Made by a program: the position numbers and the translations under genes. A stretch of 64,000 bases of DNA. It comes from Rhizobiaceae bacterium. GTDB taxonomy: Bacteria; Pseudomonadota; Alphaproteobacteria; Rhizobiales; Rhizobiaceae. Positions within the stretch are counted from its first letter, which is position 1; each line of letters starts with the position of its first letter. Below the pieces are notes generated by a model that saw nothing but the letters and a program-made list of their open reading frames with translations, was not told the DNA's origin and ran no database searches. The DNA is taken from assembly GCA_017644105.1 (NCBI GenBank), contig JAEPMD010000011.1:45175-109174 (forward strand). Reading direction: 5' to 3'. Shown in pieces: positions 35,273-44,618 of the stretch.

Positions 35273-35509
35273 ATGCGAAAATTCCTTATTCTAAAGACTT
35301 CTATTATACTTGCCGGATCCAGCTCGGCTTTTGCTCACGGTGGGCATGTTGGTGAACTTGCTGGCCATGCTCATTGGGTTGGTGTGGCAGCCGTATTTGG
35401 AGCCGCAGCCATTGCTGCGATTTTAGCCAAAGGCAAAAAGTCCGACGACACAGAGGCATCTGAGGAGGATGCTGTTGAGGTGGAGCAAGAAGTGGGAGAA
35501 GGCGCGTGA
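35273..35509 (+). CDS. Small His-rich membrane protein (DUF6732-like) heading the cbiX operon
   Basis: 78 residues: signal peptide or first membrane segment (1-21), a His-rich stretch HGGHVGELAGHAH (22-34), one membrane helix (36-50), then Lys residues and a strongly acidic tail (EASEEDAVEVEQEVGE). It resembles the small DUF6732 proteins often linked to cbiX in alphaproteobacteria. With HGGH reminiscent of metal transporters of the HupE and CbtB kind, handling of cobalt at the membrane is a reasonable guess. Its end overlaps the cbiX start by four bases. Confidence 0.72.
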   Translation: MRKFLILKTSIILAGSSSAFAHGGHVGELAGHAHWVGVAAVFGAAAIAAILAKGKKSDDTEASEEDAVEVEQEVGEGA

Positions 35510-36624
35510 GCGAACAAGAAAAGATCGGTATTATGGTCTGTGGCCATGGCAGCCGCAACCAAAACGCCGCAACACAATTTTCATCCGTTGCGCGAGGTTT
35601 GAAAGAACATTATCCGGATGTGCCAGTTGAATATGGCTATTTGGAATTTTGTAATCCTGTGATCTCAGATGGTTTGGACAAATTGCGCGCGCAAGGCGTT
35701 ACGCGTGTTTTGGCGGTTCCCGGCATGTTGTTTGCCGCAGGTCATGCCAAAAATGATATCCCATCAGTTCTCAATACTTATCAAGCGCAAAATCCTGGTA
35801 TGGTGATCAATTATGGTCGCGAGCTCGGCGTTGATTTGAAAATGACACGTGCCGCAGGTGCACGCGTTCAAGAAGCGGTTGATGCAGCAAACGAAGAGCA
35901 TGGCGTGGTGGAAAAACACGAAACGCTATTGATGGTTGTCGGCCGCGGTGCGTCTGATCCAGATGCCAATTCCAATGTCACAAAAGTGACCCGCATGTTG
36001 TGGGAAGGCATGGGCTTTGGCTGGGCAGAGACCTGTTATTCAGGTGTTACCTTTCCGCTCGTGGCACCGGGCCTGCAGCATGCAGCCAAATTGGGTTACA
36101 AACGCATTATTGTCTTTCCGTATTTTCTGTTCACGGGCGTTTTGGTTAAGCGTATTTTCAGCTATACAGATGAAGTGGCTACGGAAAACCCAGATATTCA
36201 GTTTGTCAAAGCCAGCTATCTTAATGACCATCCTTTGGTGATTGAAACGTTCAAAGATCGAGTTGAAGAGATTAAAGCCGGACAGGCTTTGATGAATTGT
36301 CAGCTTTGTAAATATCGTGAGCAGGTTTTGGGTTTTGAAGATCAAGTGGGTCTGCCGCAAGAAAGCCATCACCACCATGTGGAAGGTATTGGCGGTGGAT
36401 TAGAAAACTGCCCATGTAAAGGTGATTGCGATGCTTCGTGCCGTGATCCTGAATTTTGCGAAAAGCATGGATTGCCTTACACACCGGTTCATTCGCATGA
36501 TCACAGCCATGGACACAGTCACGATCATGATCATGAACACGATCACAGCCATGATCATCACCATCATCCATATCCGCATGCGGATCATCCGCTCGGGCCT
36601 GTTTCGATGGAAAAGAAGTCTTAA
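35506..36624 (+). CDS. cbiX: Sirohydrochlorin cobaltochelatase CbiX (long form, His-rich tail)
   Basis: Inserts cobalt into sirohydrochlorin, or acts as ferrochelatase for sirohaem. 372 residues with a GTG start overlapping the previous gene. Two CbiX repeats: CGHGSR (His14) and AAGHAKNDIP carry the metal-binding histidines; VVGRGASDPDAN marks the second half. After residue 260 come MNCQLCKYREQVLGFE and a further Cys-rich block (CPCKGDCDASC), likely an iron-sulfur or metal site, then a His/Asp tail of about 35 residues. Its presence alongside the late chelatase gene cobN is notable. Confidence 0.92.
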   Translation: MSEQEKIGIMVCGHGSRNQNAATQFSSVARGLKEHYPDVPVEYGYLEFCNPVISDGLDKLRAQGVTRVLAVPGMLFAAGHAKNDIPSVLNTYQAQNPGMVINYGRELGVDLKMTRAAGARVQEAVDAANEEHGVVEKHETLLMVVGRGASDPDANSNVTKVTRMLWEGMGFGWAETCYSGVTFPLVAPGLQHAAKLGYKRIIVFPYFLFTGVLVKRIFSYTDEVATENPDIQFVKASYLNDHPLVIETFKDRVEEIKAGQALMNCQLCKYREQVLGFEDQVGLPQESHHHHVEGIGGGLENCPCKGDCDASCRDPEFCEKHGLPYTPVHSHDHSHGHSHDHDHEHDHSHDHHHHPYPHADHPLGPVSMEKKS

Positions 36625-36629
36625 GTCCG

Positions 36630-37271
36630 ATGGCGCTTTTGGACTACGAACGGGATCCGGATGAAATATACCGTCAATCCTTTGCGACCATTCGCAAAGA
36701 GGTTGATCTGTCTCGTTTTGATCAAGGCATGCAGAAGCTTGCAATCCGCTTAATCCATTCCTGTGGGATGGTGGATGTCGTCGATGATATTGCCTTCTCA
36801 CCCAATGCTTTTGATGTGGGTAGAGAAGCGCTTTTTCATGGCGGCTCGGTGATTTGTGATGTTGAAATGGTGCGTCATGGGATCATTGAGCGGCTTATGC
36901 CGTCTGATAATGAGATCATCTGTTGTTTGAATGATCCAAGTGTTCGCCAGATCGCCAAGCAACAACAAACAACGCGGTCTGCGGCGCAAGTTGAGCTTTG
37001 GCGTGAAAAATTGGCTGGCAGCGTTGTTGCAATTGGCAACGCGCCAACCGCTTTGTTCCGTTTGCTTGAATTGATCGGGGAGGGTGCAGTAAAGCCTGCC
37101 TTGATCATTGGGATCCCGGTTGGCTTTGTGGGCGCAGTTGAATCAAAAGACGCGCTGATCACAAACGAACTTGGCATCCCGTTTATTTCTGTGCGCGGTC
37201 GACGTGGCGGGTCTGCCATGGCTTCAGCTGCCGTAAATGCACTTGCCGGAAAGTTGGAAAATCATGGCTAA
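36630..37271 (+). CDS. cobH: Precorrin-8X methylmutase
   Basis: Moves the methyl group from C11 to C12, giving hydrogenobyrinic acid. 213 residues. The catalytic His43 is in LIHSCGM; GGSVICDVEMVRHGI and PVGFVGAVESKDAL are further signatures. It starts six bases after cbiX and overlaps the start of cobL by eight bases. Confidence 0.96.
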   Translation: MALLDYERDPDEIYRQSFATIRKEVDLSRFDQGMQKLAIRLIHSCGMVDVVDDIAFSPNAFDVGREALFHGGSVICDVEMVRHGIIERLMPSDNEIICCLNDPSVRQIAKQQQTTRSAAQVELWREKLAGSVVAIGNAPTALFRLLELIGEGAVKPALIIGIPVGFVGAVESKDALITNELGIPFISVRGRRGGSAMASAAVNALAGKLENHG

Positions 37272-38496
37272 AGCACCTTGGTTGACAATTTTGGGAATTG
37301 GCGATGATGGGCTTGCAAGCCTCAATTCATCGGCTCAATTACTGTTTGAGCAAGCGCAAACGGTAGTTGCACCAGCGCGCGTTTTAGACGTGATTGACGC
37401 GGCTGATAAAAACGTCATTCCGTGGACGTTTGGTGTGTCGGAAACAATTGCCTTCATCAAGGAACGTCGCGGAGAACCAACCACGATCCTCGCCACAGGT
37501 GATCCGATGCATTTTGGCATCGGTGCGACCTTGCGCAAGTTTTTTGATGAAGATGAGATGCTGGTCATTCCATCGCCATCTGGGTTTTCATTGGCTGCGG
37601 CCAAATTGGGATGGCGCTTGCAGGAAACAGCGATGATCTCGTTGCACGGTCGGGCCGTTGCGGGATTAGTGCCGCATATTCAGCCTGATCGGCGGATTAT
37701 TTCGCTCACTTCAAATGCACAAACTATCTTTTCGGCGGCGCAGAGCTTGGTTGAACGACAGTTTTCCCAATCAAAATTGACCGTGCTTGAACATATTGGT
37801 GGTGCGGCTGAGAAAATATCAACATTTACGGCACAGCAGATCGTTGAAGAGGCGCAAGCATTCGCTGATTTCAACATGCTGGCGATCAAATGTATTGCGG
37901 ATGACGGTGCAAATTTTTATGCCACTGTACCCGGTTTGGATGATGATGCGTTTGTGCATGATGGCCAGCTGACAAAACGCGAAGTTCGTGCTGTGACATT
38001 GTCGATGCTCTCACCTTATCCCTTCGCGACTTTATGGGATATCGGGGCAGGATGTGGGTCCATTGGAATTGAGTGGATGCGTGCCTGCCAAGGCACGAAA
38101 GCATTTGCGGTTGAACGAGAGGAAGCGCGTTGCGAGATGATTGCGCAAAATGCCAATATTTTGGGAACGCCGCAGCTTAAGATACATCAGGGTACTGCCA
38201 TTGAGCAGCTATCTGAGCTGCCAACACCAGACGCTATCTTTGTCGGTGGTGGATTGACCTCAGATGGTTTGTTTGATGCTTTGTGGGATGCTTTGCCTGT
38301 TGGCAAAAAATTGGTTGCAAATGCTGTTACTGTTCAAAGCGAAGCCTATCTCACTGAACTCTTTGAAAAGCATGGTGGAGAGCTCACACGTCTTCAGGTG
38401 TCCAGAGCCGTTCCGGTTGGTAAATTTAACGGTTGGAAATCCAGCATGCCTGTAACGCTCTGGTCTGTGACAAAACAAGCAAATGGGGGTGCCTGA
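37264..38496 (+). CDS. cobL: Precorrin-6B C5,15-methyltransferase (decarboxylating), CobL
   Basis: Fusion of the CbiE and CbiT activities: methylates C5 and C15 and decarboxylates the C12 acetate. 410 residues from ATG 37264. N-terminal tetrapyrrole methylase domain (ILGIGDDGLAS, ATGDPMHFGIG) to about residue 205, then a Rossmann methyltransferase domain with SAM motif WDIGAGCGSIGIEW near 258. The next gene cobI starts one base after its stop. Confidence 0.95.
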   Translation: MAKAPWLTILGIGDDGLASLNSSAQLLFEQAQTVVAPARVLDVIDAADKNVIPWTFGVSETIAFIKERRGEPTTILATGDPMHFGIGATLRKFFDEDEMLVIPSPSGFSLAAAKLGWRLQETAMISLHGRAVAGLVPHIQPDRRIISLTSNAQTIFSAAQSLVERQFSQSKLTVLEHIGGAAEKISTFTAQQIVEEAQAFADFNMLAIKCIADDGANFYATVPGLDDDAFVHDGQLTKREVRAVTLSMLSPYPFATLWDIGAGCGSIGIEWMRACQGTKAFAVEREEARCEMIAQNANILGTPQLKIHQGTAIEQLSELPTPDAIFVGGGLTSDGLFDALWDALPVGKKLVANAVTVQSEAYLTELFEKHGGELTRLQVSRAVPVGKFNGWKSSMPVTLWSVTKQANGGA

Positions 38497-38497
38497 T

Positions 38498-39232
38498 ATG
38501 GCCGGAAAACTTTACGGCATTGGTTTAGGCCCTGGTGATAGTGAACTTATCACTCTGAAAGCCTTGCGTATTTTACGTGCGGCACCTGTTGTGGCTTATC
38601 CAGCGCCGGATACAGGTGAAAGCTTTGCGCGCCAAATTGCAGCACCATTTTTGTCAGATGAGCAGAAGGAAATCCCAATCATTGTACCGATGCGGGTGGA
38701 ACGCTTTCCAGCGCAGAAAATCTATGATCAGGCGGCCCATGCAATCTCCGAGCATCTCAAGCACGATCGCGATGTCGTTGTCCTGTGCGAGGGCGATCCA
38801 TTTTTCTATGGGTCCTTTATGTATCTTTACGAGCGGTTGGCAGATGAATTTGATTGTGAGATCGTTCCCGGCGTATCTTCGATGATGGCGGGTGCCGCGG
38901 TACTTGGACGTCCGCTTGCGGCGCGCAATGATGTGCTCACCGTCATTCCTGCACCGCTACCGGACGAAGATATCAAAACCCAGATTGAAAAAAGTGATGC
39001 CATTGCGATCATCAAAGTTGGACGCCATTTTGAGCGCGTTGCCAAACTGATTGAAGACATGGGGTTAACAGATCAAGCGGGATATCTTGAGCGCATTAGT
39101 TTGCCTGAACAAAAGGTTTATCCGCTTGCGGATATGCCCGCAAAAAAAGCTCCATATTTTTCTTTGATTTTAATTTATAAAGGCGCTGAGGATTGGGTGG
39201 AGACGCTTCCGCTTCCCAATCCGCAAGTATAG
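38498..39232 (+). CDS. cobI: Precorrin-2 C20-methyltransferase
   Basis: SAM-dependent methylation of precorrin-2 at C20. 244 residues from ATG 38498; GGGGGTG upstream. Tetrapyrrole methylase fold with GIGLGPGDSELITLKA at the N-terminus, LCEGDPFFYGSFMYL near 88 and PGVSSMMAGAA near 122. Confidence 0.96.
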   Translation: MAGKLYGIGLGPGDSELITLKALRILRAAPVVAYPAPDTGESFARQIAAPFLSDEQKEIPIIVPMRVERFPAQKIYDQAAHAISEHLKHDRDVVVLCEGDPFFYGSFMYLYERLADEFDCEIVPGVSSMMAGAAVLGRPLAARNDVLTVIPAPLPDEDIKTQIEKSDAIAIIKVGRHFERVAKLIEDMGLTDQAGYLERISLPEQKVYPLADMPAKKAPYFSLILIYKGAEDWVETLPLPNPQV

Positions 39233-39239
39233 GTATTTC

Positions 39240-41069
39240 ATGATGAAACCTGCGATTATTATTCTCACAAACTCCGCCCAGCAACTTGCGCAAACAGTTG
39301 CGAAAGAGATTGGCGGCGAGGTGCACGGCTTTTCAAAACGTGTCGAAAATGCAGATGTCATGTTTGATGATGTGAAGCTGCATCTGGCAAATCTTTTCAC
39401 CGCGCAAACCCCGATTGTCGCGATCATGGCAACTGGTGCGGTGATCCGAATTTTATCGCCTTACCTTCACGATAAGATGTCAGAACCAGCTGTCATTGCG
39501 CTATCAGACGATGGAAAATCAGTCGTGCCGCTATTAGGGGGACATCATGGCGCGAATGATCTTGCGCGAGAAATAGCACAAATTACCAGCGGGATTGCAG
39601 CTGTCACAACAGCTGGAGACTTAAAATTTGGCATCGCGCTTGATGCGCCGCCGGAGGGCTATGTTTTATCCAATCCGGAAGCTGCAAAAGACGTTATGGC
39701 TGCACTGGTCAACGGTGAAAGCGTCGATATGGTCGGCAACGCATCTTGGATATCTCAAAGTAATCTTGAACTTGAAGCTGGCGGCAATGTGCAATTGACT
39801 TTTACCGAAAAGGTGAGGGAAGCCAAAGCGTTAGAGCTGGTTTATTATAAAAAGAGTCTGGTGCTTGGTGTGGGGTGCGAACGTGGTTGTTCGCCCGAAG
39901 AAGTCATCGATCTGGCGACAAAAACGCTTGCAGATAATGGTTTTGCGAAAGAGGCAGTTGGGCTTGTTGTCTCGATTGATTTGAAAGCTGATGAACATGC
40001 GATCCACCAATTGGCAAAACACTTTTCTTGTCCGGCGCGCTTCTTAACAGCTGATCAATTGCTTGCACAAACAGAACGCCTGAAAAATCCATCTGACGTG
40101 GTTTTCGGTGAAGTCGGTGTTTATGGGGTCGCAGAAGGATCGGCGCTTGCTGCATCTGGTGATAATGGCGATCTATTGATTGAAAAACAAAAGAACAAGC
40201 GATCAACGCTGGCGATTGCAACAACGCCCGAGCCAATTGTGAGCGCATCATTGCCGGGCGATCAGCGCGGCAAAATGTTTGTGGTTGGTATTGGTCCTGG
40301 GATGGATGATTGGCGCTCGCCGGAAGTATCCAAGATGGTGGCGCAATCCACTGACCTTGTGGGCTATTCGCTTTATCTTGATTTGCTTGGGCCATTGGCT
40401 AATGGCAAAAAACGTCACGATTTTGATCTTGGCAAAGAGGAAGCGCGTGTACGCCATGCTATGGAGCTTGCCGGTGAGGGGCGCGATGTTGCGCTTGTTT
40501 GCTCAGGTGATGCTGGCATTTATGCCATGGCGACGCTCGTCTTTGAATTGCTCGATAAGGGATCCGATGAAGAAGGGCTAACCGCTGGTGCCAAACGCAT
40601 TGATATTGCGGTTTCACCGGGGATTTCTGCATTACAGGCTGCTGCTGCGCGCATTGGTGCGCCATTGGGGCATGATTTTTGTACAATCTCGCTGTCTGAT
40701 CTTTTGACCCCTTGGGAAGACATTAAGCGCCGCGTATCTGCCGCAGCAGATGGTGATTTCGTCATCGCGTTTTATAACCCGGTTTCAAAAAAGCGCCGCA
40801 CGCAGCTTGCTTGGGCCAAAGACCGTTTGCTTGAGGATCGACCTTCATCAACACCGGTTATCTTAGCGACAAATTTGGGCCGCGATGGCGAGAAAGTGCG
40901 TGTCGTGCCGCTTGGCGAACTTGATATTAATGACGTTGATATGCTGACTGTTGTTGTCGTGGGGTCGAGCGAAAGCCGAACAACACTTACAGGTGATGGC
41001 AAAACATGGGTTTATACGCCGCGCGGCTATTCAGGAAAATCTGGTTCTATTATGGGTGATAAAAAATGA
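39240..41069 (+). CDS. cobJ: CbiG-CobJ fusion: cobalt-precorrin-5A hydrolase plus precorrin-3B C17-methyltransferase
   Basis: 609 residues. Residues 1-340 are CbiG-like: an N-terminal domain with IMATGAVIRILSPYLHDK and LLGGHHGANDLA, and a C-terminal (CobE-like) domain with LGVGCERGC. Residues ~345-600 are CobJ: FVVGIGPG, VCSGDAGIYAMA, SPGISALQAAAARIGAPLGHDF, VIAFYNPVSKKR, ATNLGRDGE. CobJ performs C17 methylation with ring contraction. CbiG opens the delta-lactone in the anaerobic route, so its place in a route with CobN is unusual chemistry, although the fusion is common in rhizobia. ATG 39243 is an equal start. Confidence 0.93.
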   Translation: MMKPAIIILTNSAQQLAQTVAKEIGGEVHGFSKRVENADVMFDDVKLHLANLFTAQTPIVAIMATGAVIRILSPYLHDKMSEPAVIALSDDGKSVVPLLGGHHGANDLAREIAQITSGIAAVTTAGDLKFGIALDAPPEGYVLSNPEAAKDVMAALVNGESVDMVGNASWISQSNLELEAGGNVQLTFTEKVREAKALELVYYKKSLVLGVGCERGCSPEEVIDLATKTLADNGFAKEAVGLVVSIDLKADEHAIHQLAKHFSCPARFLTADQLLAQTERLKNPSDVVFGEVGVYGVAEGSALAASGDNGDLLIEKQKNKRSTLAIATTPEPIVSASLPGDQRGKMFVVGIGPGMDDWRSPEVSKMVAQSTDLVGYSLYLDLLGPLANGKKRHDFDLGKEEARVRHAMELAGEGRDVALVCSGDAGIYAMATLVFELLDKGSDEEGLTAGAKRIDIAVSPGISALQAAAARIGAPLGHDFCTISLSDLLTPWEDIKRRVSAAADGDFVIAFYNPVSKKRRTQLAWAKDRLLEDRPSSTPVILATNLGRDGEKVRVVPLGELDINDVDMLTVVVVGSSESRTTLTGDGKTWVYTPRGYSGKSGSIMGDKK

Positions 41070-41851
41070 CGGTCTATTTTATTGGTGCGGGACCTGGTGC
41101 CCCTGATTTAATCACAGTGCGTGGTTTGAAGCTAATTGAACGCTGTCCGGTATGTCTCTATGCAGGATCGCTTGTTCCTGAAGAGATTGTGCAAGCTGCA
41201 CCATCTAATGCGCTTGTGAAAGACACAGCGCCCATGCATTTGGACGAAATCATTGAAGACATAAAACTAGCGCATGAAGCAGGCAAAGACGTTGCGCGGG
41301 TTCATTCTGGTGATCCAGCGATTTACGGCGCGACCGCTGAGCAAATGCGCCGCTTGGATGCGCTTGGTATCAATTATGAGGTGATTCCAGGTGTGCCTGC
41401 CTTTGCCGGTGCTGCTGCAAAGCTTGCGACCGAGCTGACGTTGCCCGAAATTGCGCAAACGGTGATCATCACCCGCACAGGTATGAAGGCATCATCAATG
41501 CCTGAAGGTGAGCAGCTTGAAGTCTTAGGCAAGTCAGGTGCGACCTTGGCCATTCACTTGTCCATCCGTAATTTGGACTATATCAAAAAATCGCTTGAAC
41601 CTTATTACGGTTTGGATTGTCCGGTGGTGATTGCTTATCGGGCGACTTGGCCGGATGAGAAATATATCTTCACCACACTGGAGAAGATGAAGGAAGATGT
41701 GCGCAAAGAAAAGATCACGCGTACAGCCTTGATCTTGGTCGGTAAAGTCTTTGGGGAAACTCAGTTCCGCGATTCAGATTTATATAATGCTGACTATAGT
41801 CACGTATTGCGCAATAAGGGCAAAAAGAAACAGCGCAAAGTTGCCAGCTAG
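41066..41851 (+). CDS. cobM: Precorrin-4 C11-methyltransferase
   Basis: SAM-dependent methylation at C11. 261 residues, starting in a four-base ATGA overlap with cobJ. Motifs: FIGAGPGAPDLITVRG, RVHSGDPAIYGA near 82, PGVPAFAGAAA near 109, TRTGMKASSMPEGEQL. The C-terminus is basic (NKGKKKQRKVAS). It is convergent with cobK, their stop codons sharing the bases CTAG. Confidence 0.96.
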   Translation: MTVYFIGAGPGAPDLITVRGLKLIERCPVCLYAGSLVPEEIVQAAPSNALVKDTAPMHLDEIIEDIKLAHEAGKDVARVHSGDPAIYGATAEQMRRLDALGINYEVIPGVPAFAGAAAKLATELTLPEIAQTVIITRTGMKASSMPEGEQLEVLGKSGATLAIHLSIRNLDYIKKSLEPYYGLDCPVVIAYRATWPDEKYIFTTLEKMKEDVRKEKITRTALILVGKVFGETQFRDSDLYNADYSHVLRNKGKKKQRKVAS

Positions 41852-42528
41852 TCTTTTGGCCTTTGAATCATAATCACCGGAATTTTTGCGTCACGCGCGG
41901 CGATGATTTTGGCATAAGATTTTTCGCCTCCAGAATTGCGCGTGATGAGATGCGTGATTTCATGTTCTAAAAAAAGCTTTTGTTCATCTTCTGAATTTTC
42001 ATTGGGACGACCCAAAATGAGCTTGTAGGAACGTAATGGTACATCGTCAGAATGGTCGACCATGCGTACGATGAAATGACAATCCGAACGGTGCTGAAAC
42101 GCATCAATGTATTGACGCCCTAGAGCCAAAAATACTGTCGCATTTTTTGGCGCTATGTCAGCTGCTTCCTCGATCGATTGAACCTCCGTCCAATTGTCAC
42201 CTTCGGTTTGTTGCCAAGCAGGGCGCTCTATTTTTTGATATTCTATCGCGCAAGTTTTTGCAGCTTGTTTTGCGTTTTCCGAGATAGTTTTCGCATAAGG
42301 ATGCGTGGCATCAATGACCTTATCAACCTTCTGTTTAGAAATATAATCTATCAGACCTTCTGTGCCGCCAAAGCCACCAATTCGAATTTCGCCGATGGGC
42401 AAATTGGGGTTCTTTGTTCGGCCAGCAAGCGAAGAAATAATACGCCAATTGGGGTGTTCTTCGTGGAGCTGTTGGGCAAGCGCGAAACCTTCAGCGGTGC
42501 CGGACAATATAAGGATTGTTTTACTCAT
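41848..42528 (-). CDS. cobK: Precorrin-6A reductase
   Basis: NADPH-dependent reduction of precorrin-6A. 226 residues. N-terminal LSGTAEGFALAQQL loop, DATHPYAKTISENA near 76, and RNSGGEKSYAKIIAARDAKIPVIMIQRP at the C-terminus are signatures (the last covers about residues 198-225). It overlaps cbiD by four bases (ATGA), forming a two-gene unit on the - strand. Confidence 0.94.
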   Translation of the reverse strand: MSKTILILSGTAEGFALAQQLHEEHPNWRIISSLAGRTKNPNLPIGEIRIGGFGGTEGLIDYISKQKVDKVIDATHPYAKTISENAKQAAKTCAIEYQKIERPAWQQTEGDNWTEVQSIEEAADIAPKNATVFLALGRQYIDAFQHRSDCHFIVRMVDHSDDVPLRSYKLILGRPNENSEDEQKLFLEHEITHLITRNSGGEKSYAKIIAARDAKIPVIMIQRPKD

Positions 42529-43643
42529 GATCCTGCGTCTGGCTTTGCATGGGCAAGTATATTACCCGCGCGATCGATCACTATAAGGTCGAGTTCGATT
42601 GGTGCATCACGCAGGGCAGTTTTTGCTGTTTCATGTGCTTTCTTAGCAATGGATGGCATGATATCGATGCCATTTTCTTTCGTAATTTCATAGACTTCTA
42701 AAGCGGTATTGGCATTTTGAATCTGCTTTTTGAGATTTTGATTCAATCCCAATTCCATTGCGATGTCCGCTAAGAAATTCATGTCGACCTGACTGCGAGC
42801 AGAATGTAAATCCAGGTGCCCTTGAGCTAATTTCACCATCTTACCGATCCCGCCGGCGATGGTGAGTTTTGGTACCGGATGCTTGCGAATATATTTCAAA
42901 AGACCGCCCGCAAAATCACCCATATCGAGACATGCAATTTCGGGAAGATCATATAATTCTTGTGCGGTTTTTTCTGATGTGGATCCCGTCGCGCCCATGA
43001 CATGATTAAGCCCTTCTGCGCGCGCGACATCAATGCCGCGATGAATGGAATGGATCCAAGCTGAACATGAAAATGGATGCACGATGCCAGTCGTGCCAAG
43101 AATGGATAAGCCGCCGACAATCCCCAGCCGCGGGTTCCAAGTTTTCTTGGCAATCTCTTCGCCATCGGGAATTGAGATGCGAATTTCCACATCGGCTGGC
43201 AATCCATATTCGCCACAAATTTCTGTGACGATTTCGCTCATCATTTGACGGGGGACGGGGTTGATCGCAGCTTCGCCTTTTTCGATCGGTAGGCCATCTT
43301 TGGTGACGGTGCCGACACCTTCACCAGCCACAAATTTTATGCCGCTACCGGGTCGCAATGGACTCACGCCTGCGATTACCATCGCGCCATGGGTGACATC
43401 TGGATCATCACCTGCATCTTTGATAATGCCGGCCATCGCATAACCCTCACCGAGGCTTTCGAGCGCAAGCGGGAAATGTGGGACTTCACCTTTGGGCAAG
43501 AGAATCGCTACGGGATCTGGAAACTCTCCAGTGATTAATGCTGTCAAAGCGGCCTTGGTGGCAGCTGTGGCACAGGCACCCGTCGTCCAGCCGCGTTGCA
43601 GAACCTTTTCTTCATCCTGGTCTTGAGTGATTTCGTCGTCCAT
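42525..43643 (-). CDS. cbiD: Cobalt-precorrin-5B C1-methyltransferase CbiD
   Basis: Methylates C1 of the corrin ring. 372 residues with the CbiD opening RGWTTGACATAATKAAL, then GDDPDVTHGAMV, INPVPRQMM and the GGTTG-like GTTGIVHPFS segment. In the Pseudomonas denitrificans aerobic pathway the C1 methyl is added by CobF, which is absent here; CbiD replaces it. Divergent from cobA with a 117-base gap. Confidence 0.94.
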   Translation of the reverse strand: MDDEITQDQDEEKVLQRGWTTGACATAATKAALTALITGEFPDPVAILLPKGEVPHFPLALESLGEGYAMAGIIKDAGDDPDVTHGAMVIAGVSPLRPGSGIKFVAGEGVGTVTKDGLPIEKGEAAINPVPRQMMSEIVTEICGEYGLPADVEIRISIPDGEEIAKKTWNPRLGIVGGLSILGTTGIVHPFSCSAWIHSIHRGIDVARAEGLNHVMGATGSTSEKTAQELYDLPEIACLDMGDFAGGLLKYIRKHPVPKLTIAGGIGKMVKLAQGHLDLHSARSQVDMNFLADIAMELGLNQNLKKQIQNANTALEVYEITKENGIDIMPSIAKKAHETAKTALRDAPIELDLIVIDRAGNILAHAKPDAGS

Positions 43644-43729
43644 TGTCGCCTAGTGAGCATAAATTGTCGGTTCAATGTCGTTATCATTGTTTTCCCATGC
43701 TTGGAAAGGGTATAAGGTGAGAGACGAAT

Positions 43730-43759
43730 ATGAATGGTCAAACAAACTTGAAATTTTGA
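43730..43759 (+). CDS. Possible 9-codon leader peptide before cobA
   Basis: AAGGTGA (43714-43720) nine bases before ATG opens a nine-codon frame (MNGQTNLKF) that stops one base before the cobA ATG, in a different frame. cobA has no ribosome-binding site of its own, so it may be translated by re-initiation. Only positional evidence. Confidence 0.3.
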   Translation: MNGQTNLKF

Positions 43760-43760
43760 T

Positions 43761-44618
43761 ATGCAGGACTGGCAAAAACAACTTCCAAAAATGAAAGCTG
43801 GTGACGTGTGGCTTGTGGGCGCTGGACCGGGTGATCCGGGTCTATTAACTCTGCATGCCGTCAATGCATTATCACAAGCTGATGTGATTGTTCATGATGC
43901 TTTGGTCAATAAAGACTGCCTCAGCTTGGCGCGCTCCGGTGCATTGCTCGAATATGCTGGCAAGCGCGGCGGGAAACCCTCTGCCAAGCAACGCGATATT
44001 TCCCTGCGACTGGTTGAACTCTCAAAACAAGGCAAAAAGGTGCTGCGTCTCAAGGGCGGGGATCCCTTTGTGTTCGGTCGCGGTGGTGAAGAAGCGCTGA
44101 CCTTGGTTCAGCATGGCGTTTCATTTCGCATTGTGCCGGGCATTTCAGCAGGTATTGGTGGTTTGGCCTATGCGGGTATTCCCGTTACCCATCGCGACAC
44201 AAACCATAATGTGACGTTTTTAACAGGTCATGATGCGGGTGGCATCGTCCCAGATGCGATTGACTGGGAGAATGTTGCGAAGGGTTCGCCAGTAATTGTC
44301 ATGTATATGGCGATGAAACATATCGAACCGATTACCCAGAAATTGCTGAACGCAGGACGCTTGCCGGATGAACCCATGGCCTTTGTGTGCGACGCGACCT
44401 TGGCAGAGCAGAAAGTGTTGATTACGACATTGGGTAATGCTGTTGCTGATGTTGAAAAATCAGAACTTTCACCACCTGCAATCGTTGTGATTGGCGATGT
44501 CGTCAAGCTGCATGAAGGATTGGACTGGTTGGGCGCTGCATCGGGCAAGGAGCTTACGCCAGATCCTTTAGGGCTTAACGCGTTAGACACATCATCTTTG
44601 TCGGGCAAGACGGCCTGA
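43761..44618 (+). CDS. cobA: Uroporphyrinogen-III C-methyltransferase
   Basis: SAM-dependent C2 and C7 methylation giving precorrin-2, the entry point to cobalamin and sirohaem. 285 residues: VGAGPGDPGLLTLHA (about 20-34), LKGGDPFVFGRGGEEA near 98, PGISAGIGGLAYAGIPVTHR near 125, VMYMAMKHI near 183. Starts at ATG 43761 without a clear ribosome-binding site. TGATG overlap with cobB. Confidence 0.96.
   Translation: MQDWQKQLPKMKAGDVWLVGAGPGDPGLLTLHAVNALSQADVIVHDALVNKDCLSLARSGALLEYAGKRGGKPSAKQRDISLRLVELSKQGKKVLRLKGGDPFVFGRGGEEALTLVQHGVSFRIVPGISAGIGGLAYAGIPVTHRDTNHNVTFLTGHDAGGIVPDAIDWENVAKGSPVIVMYMAMKHIEPITQKLLNAGRLPDEPMAFVCDATLAEQKVLITTLGNAVADVEKSELSPPAIVVIGDVVKLHEGLDWLGAASGKELTPDPLGLNALDTSSLSGKTA

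Noticed and set aside
35273..35509. CbtB cobalt transporter subunit
   Set aside because: Similar size and His content, but no CbtA gene is adjacent and the acidic C-terminus differs; DUF6732-like is the better description.
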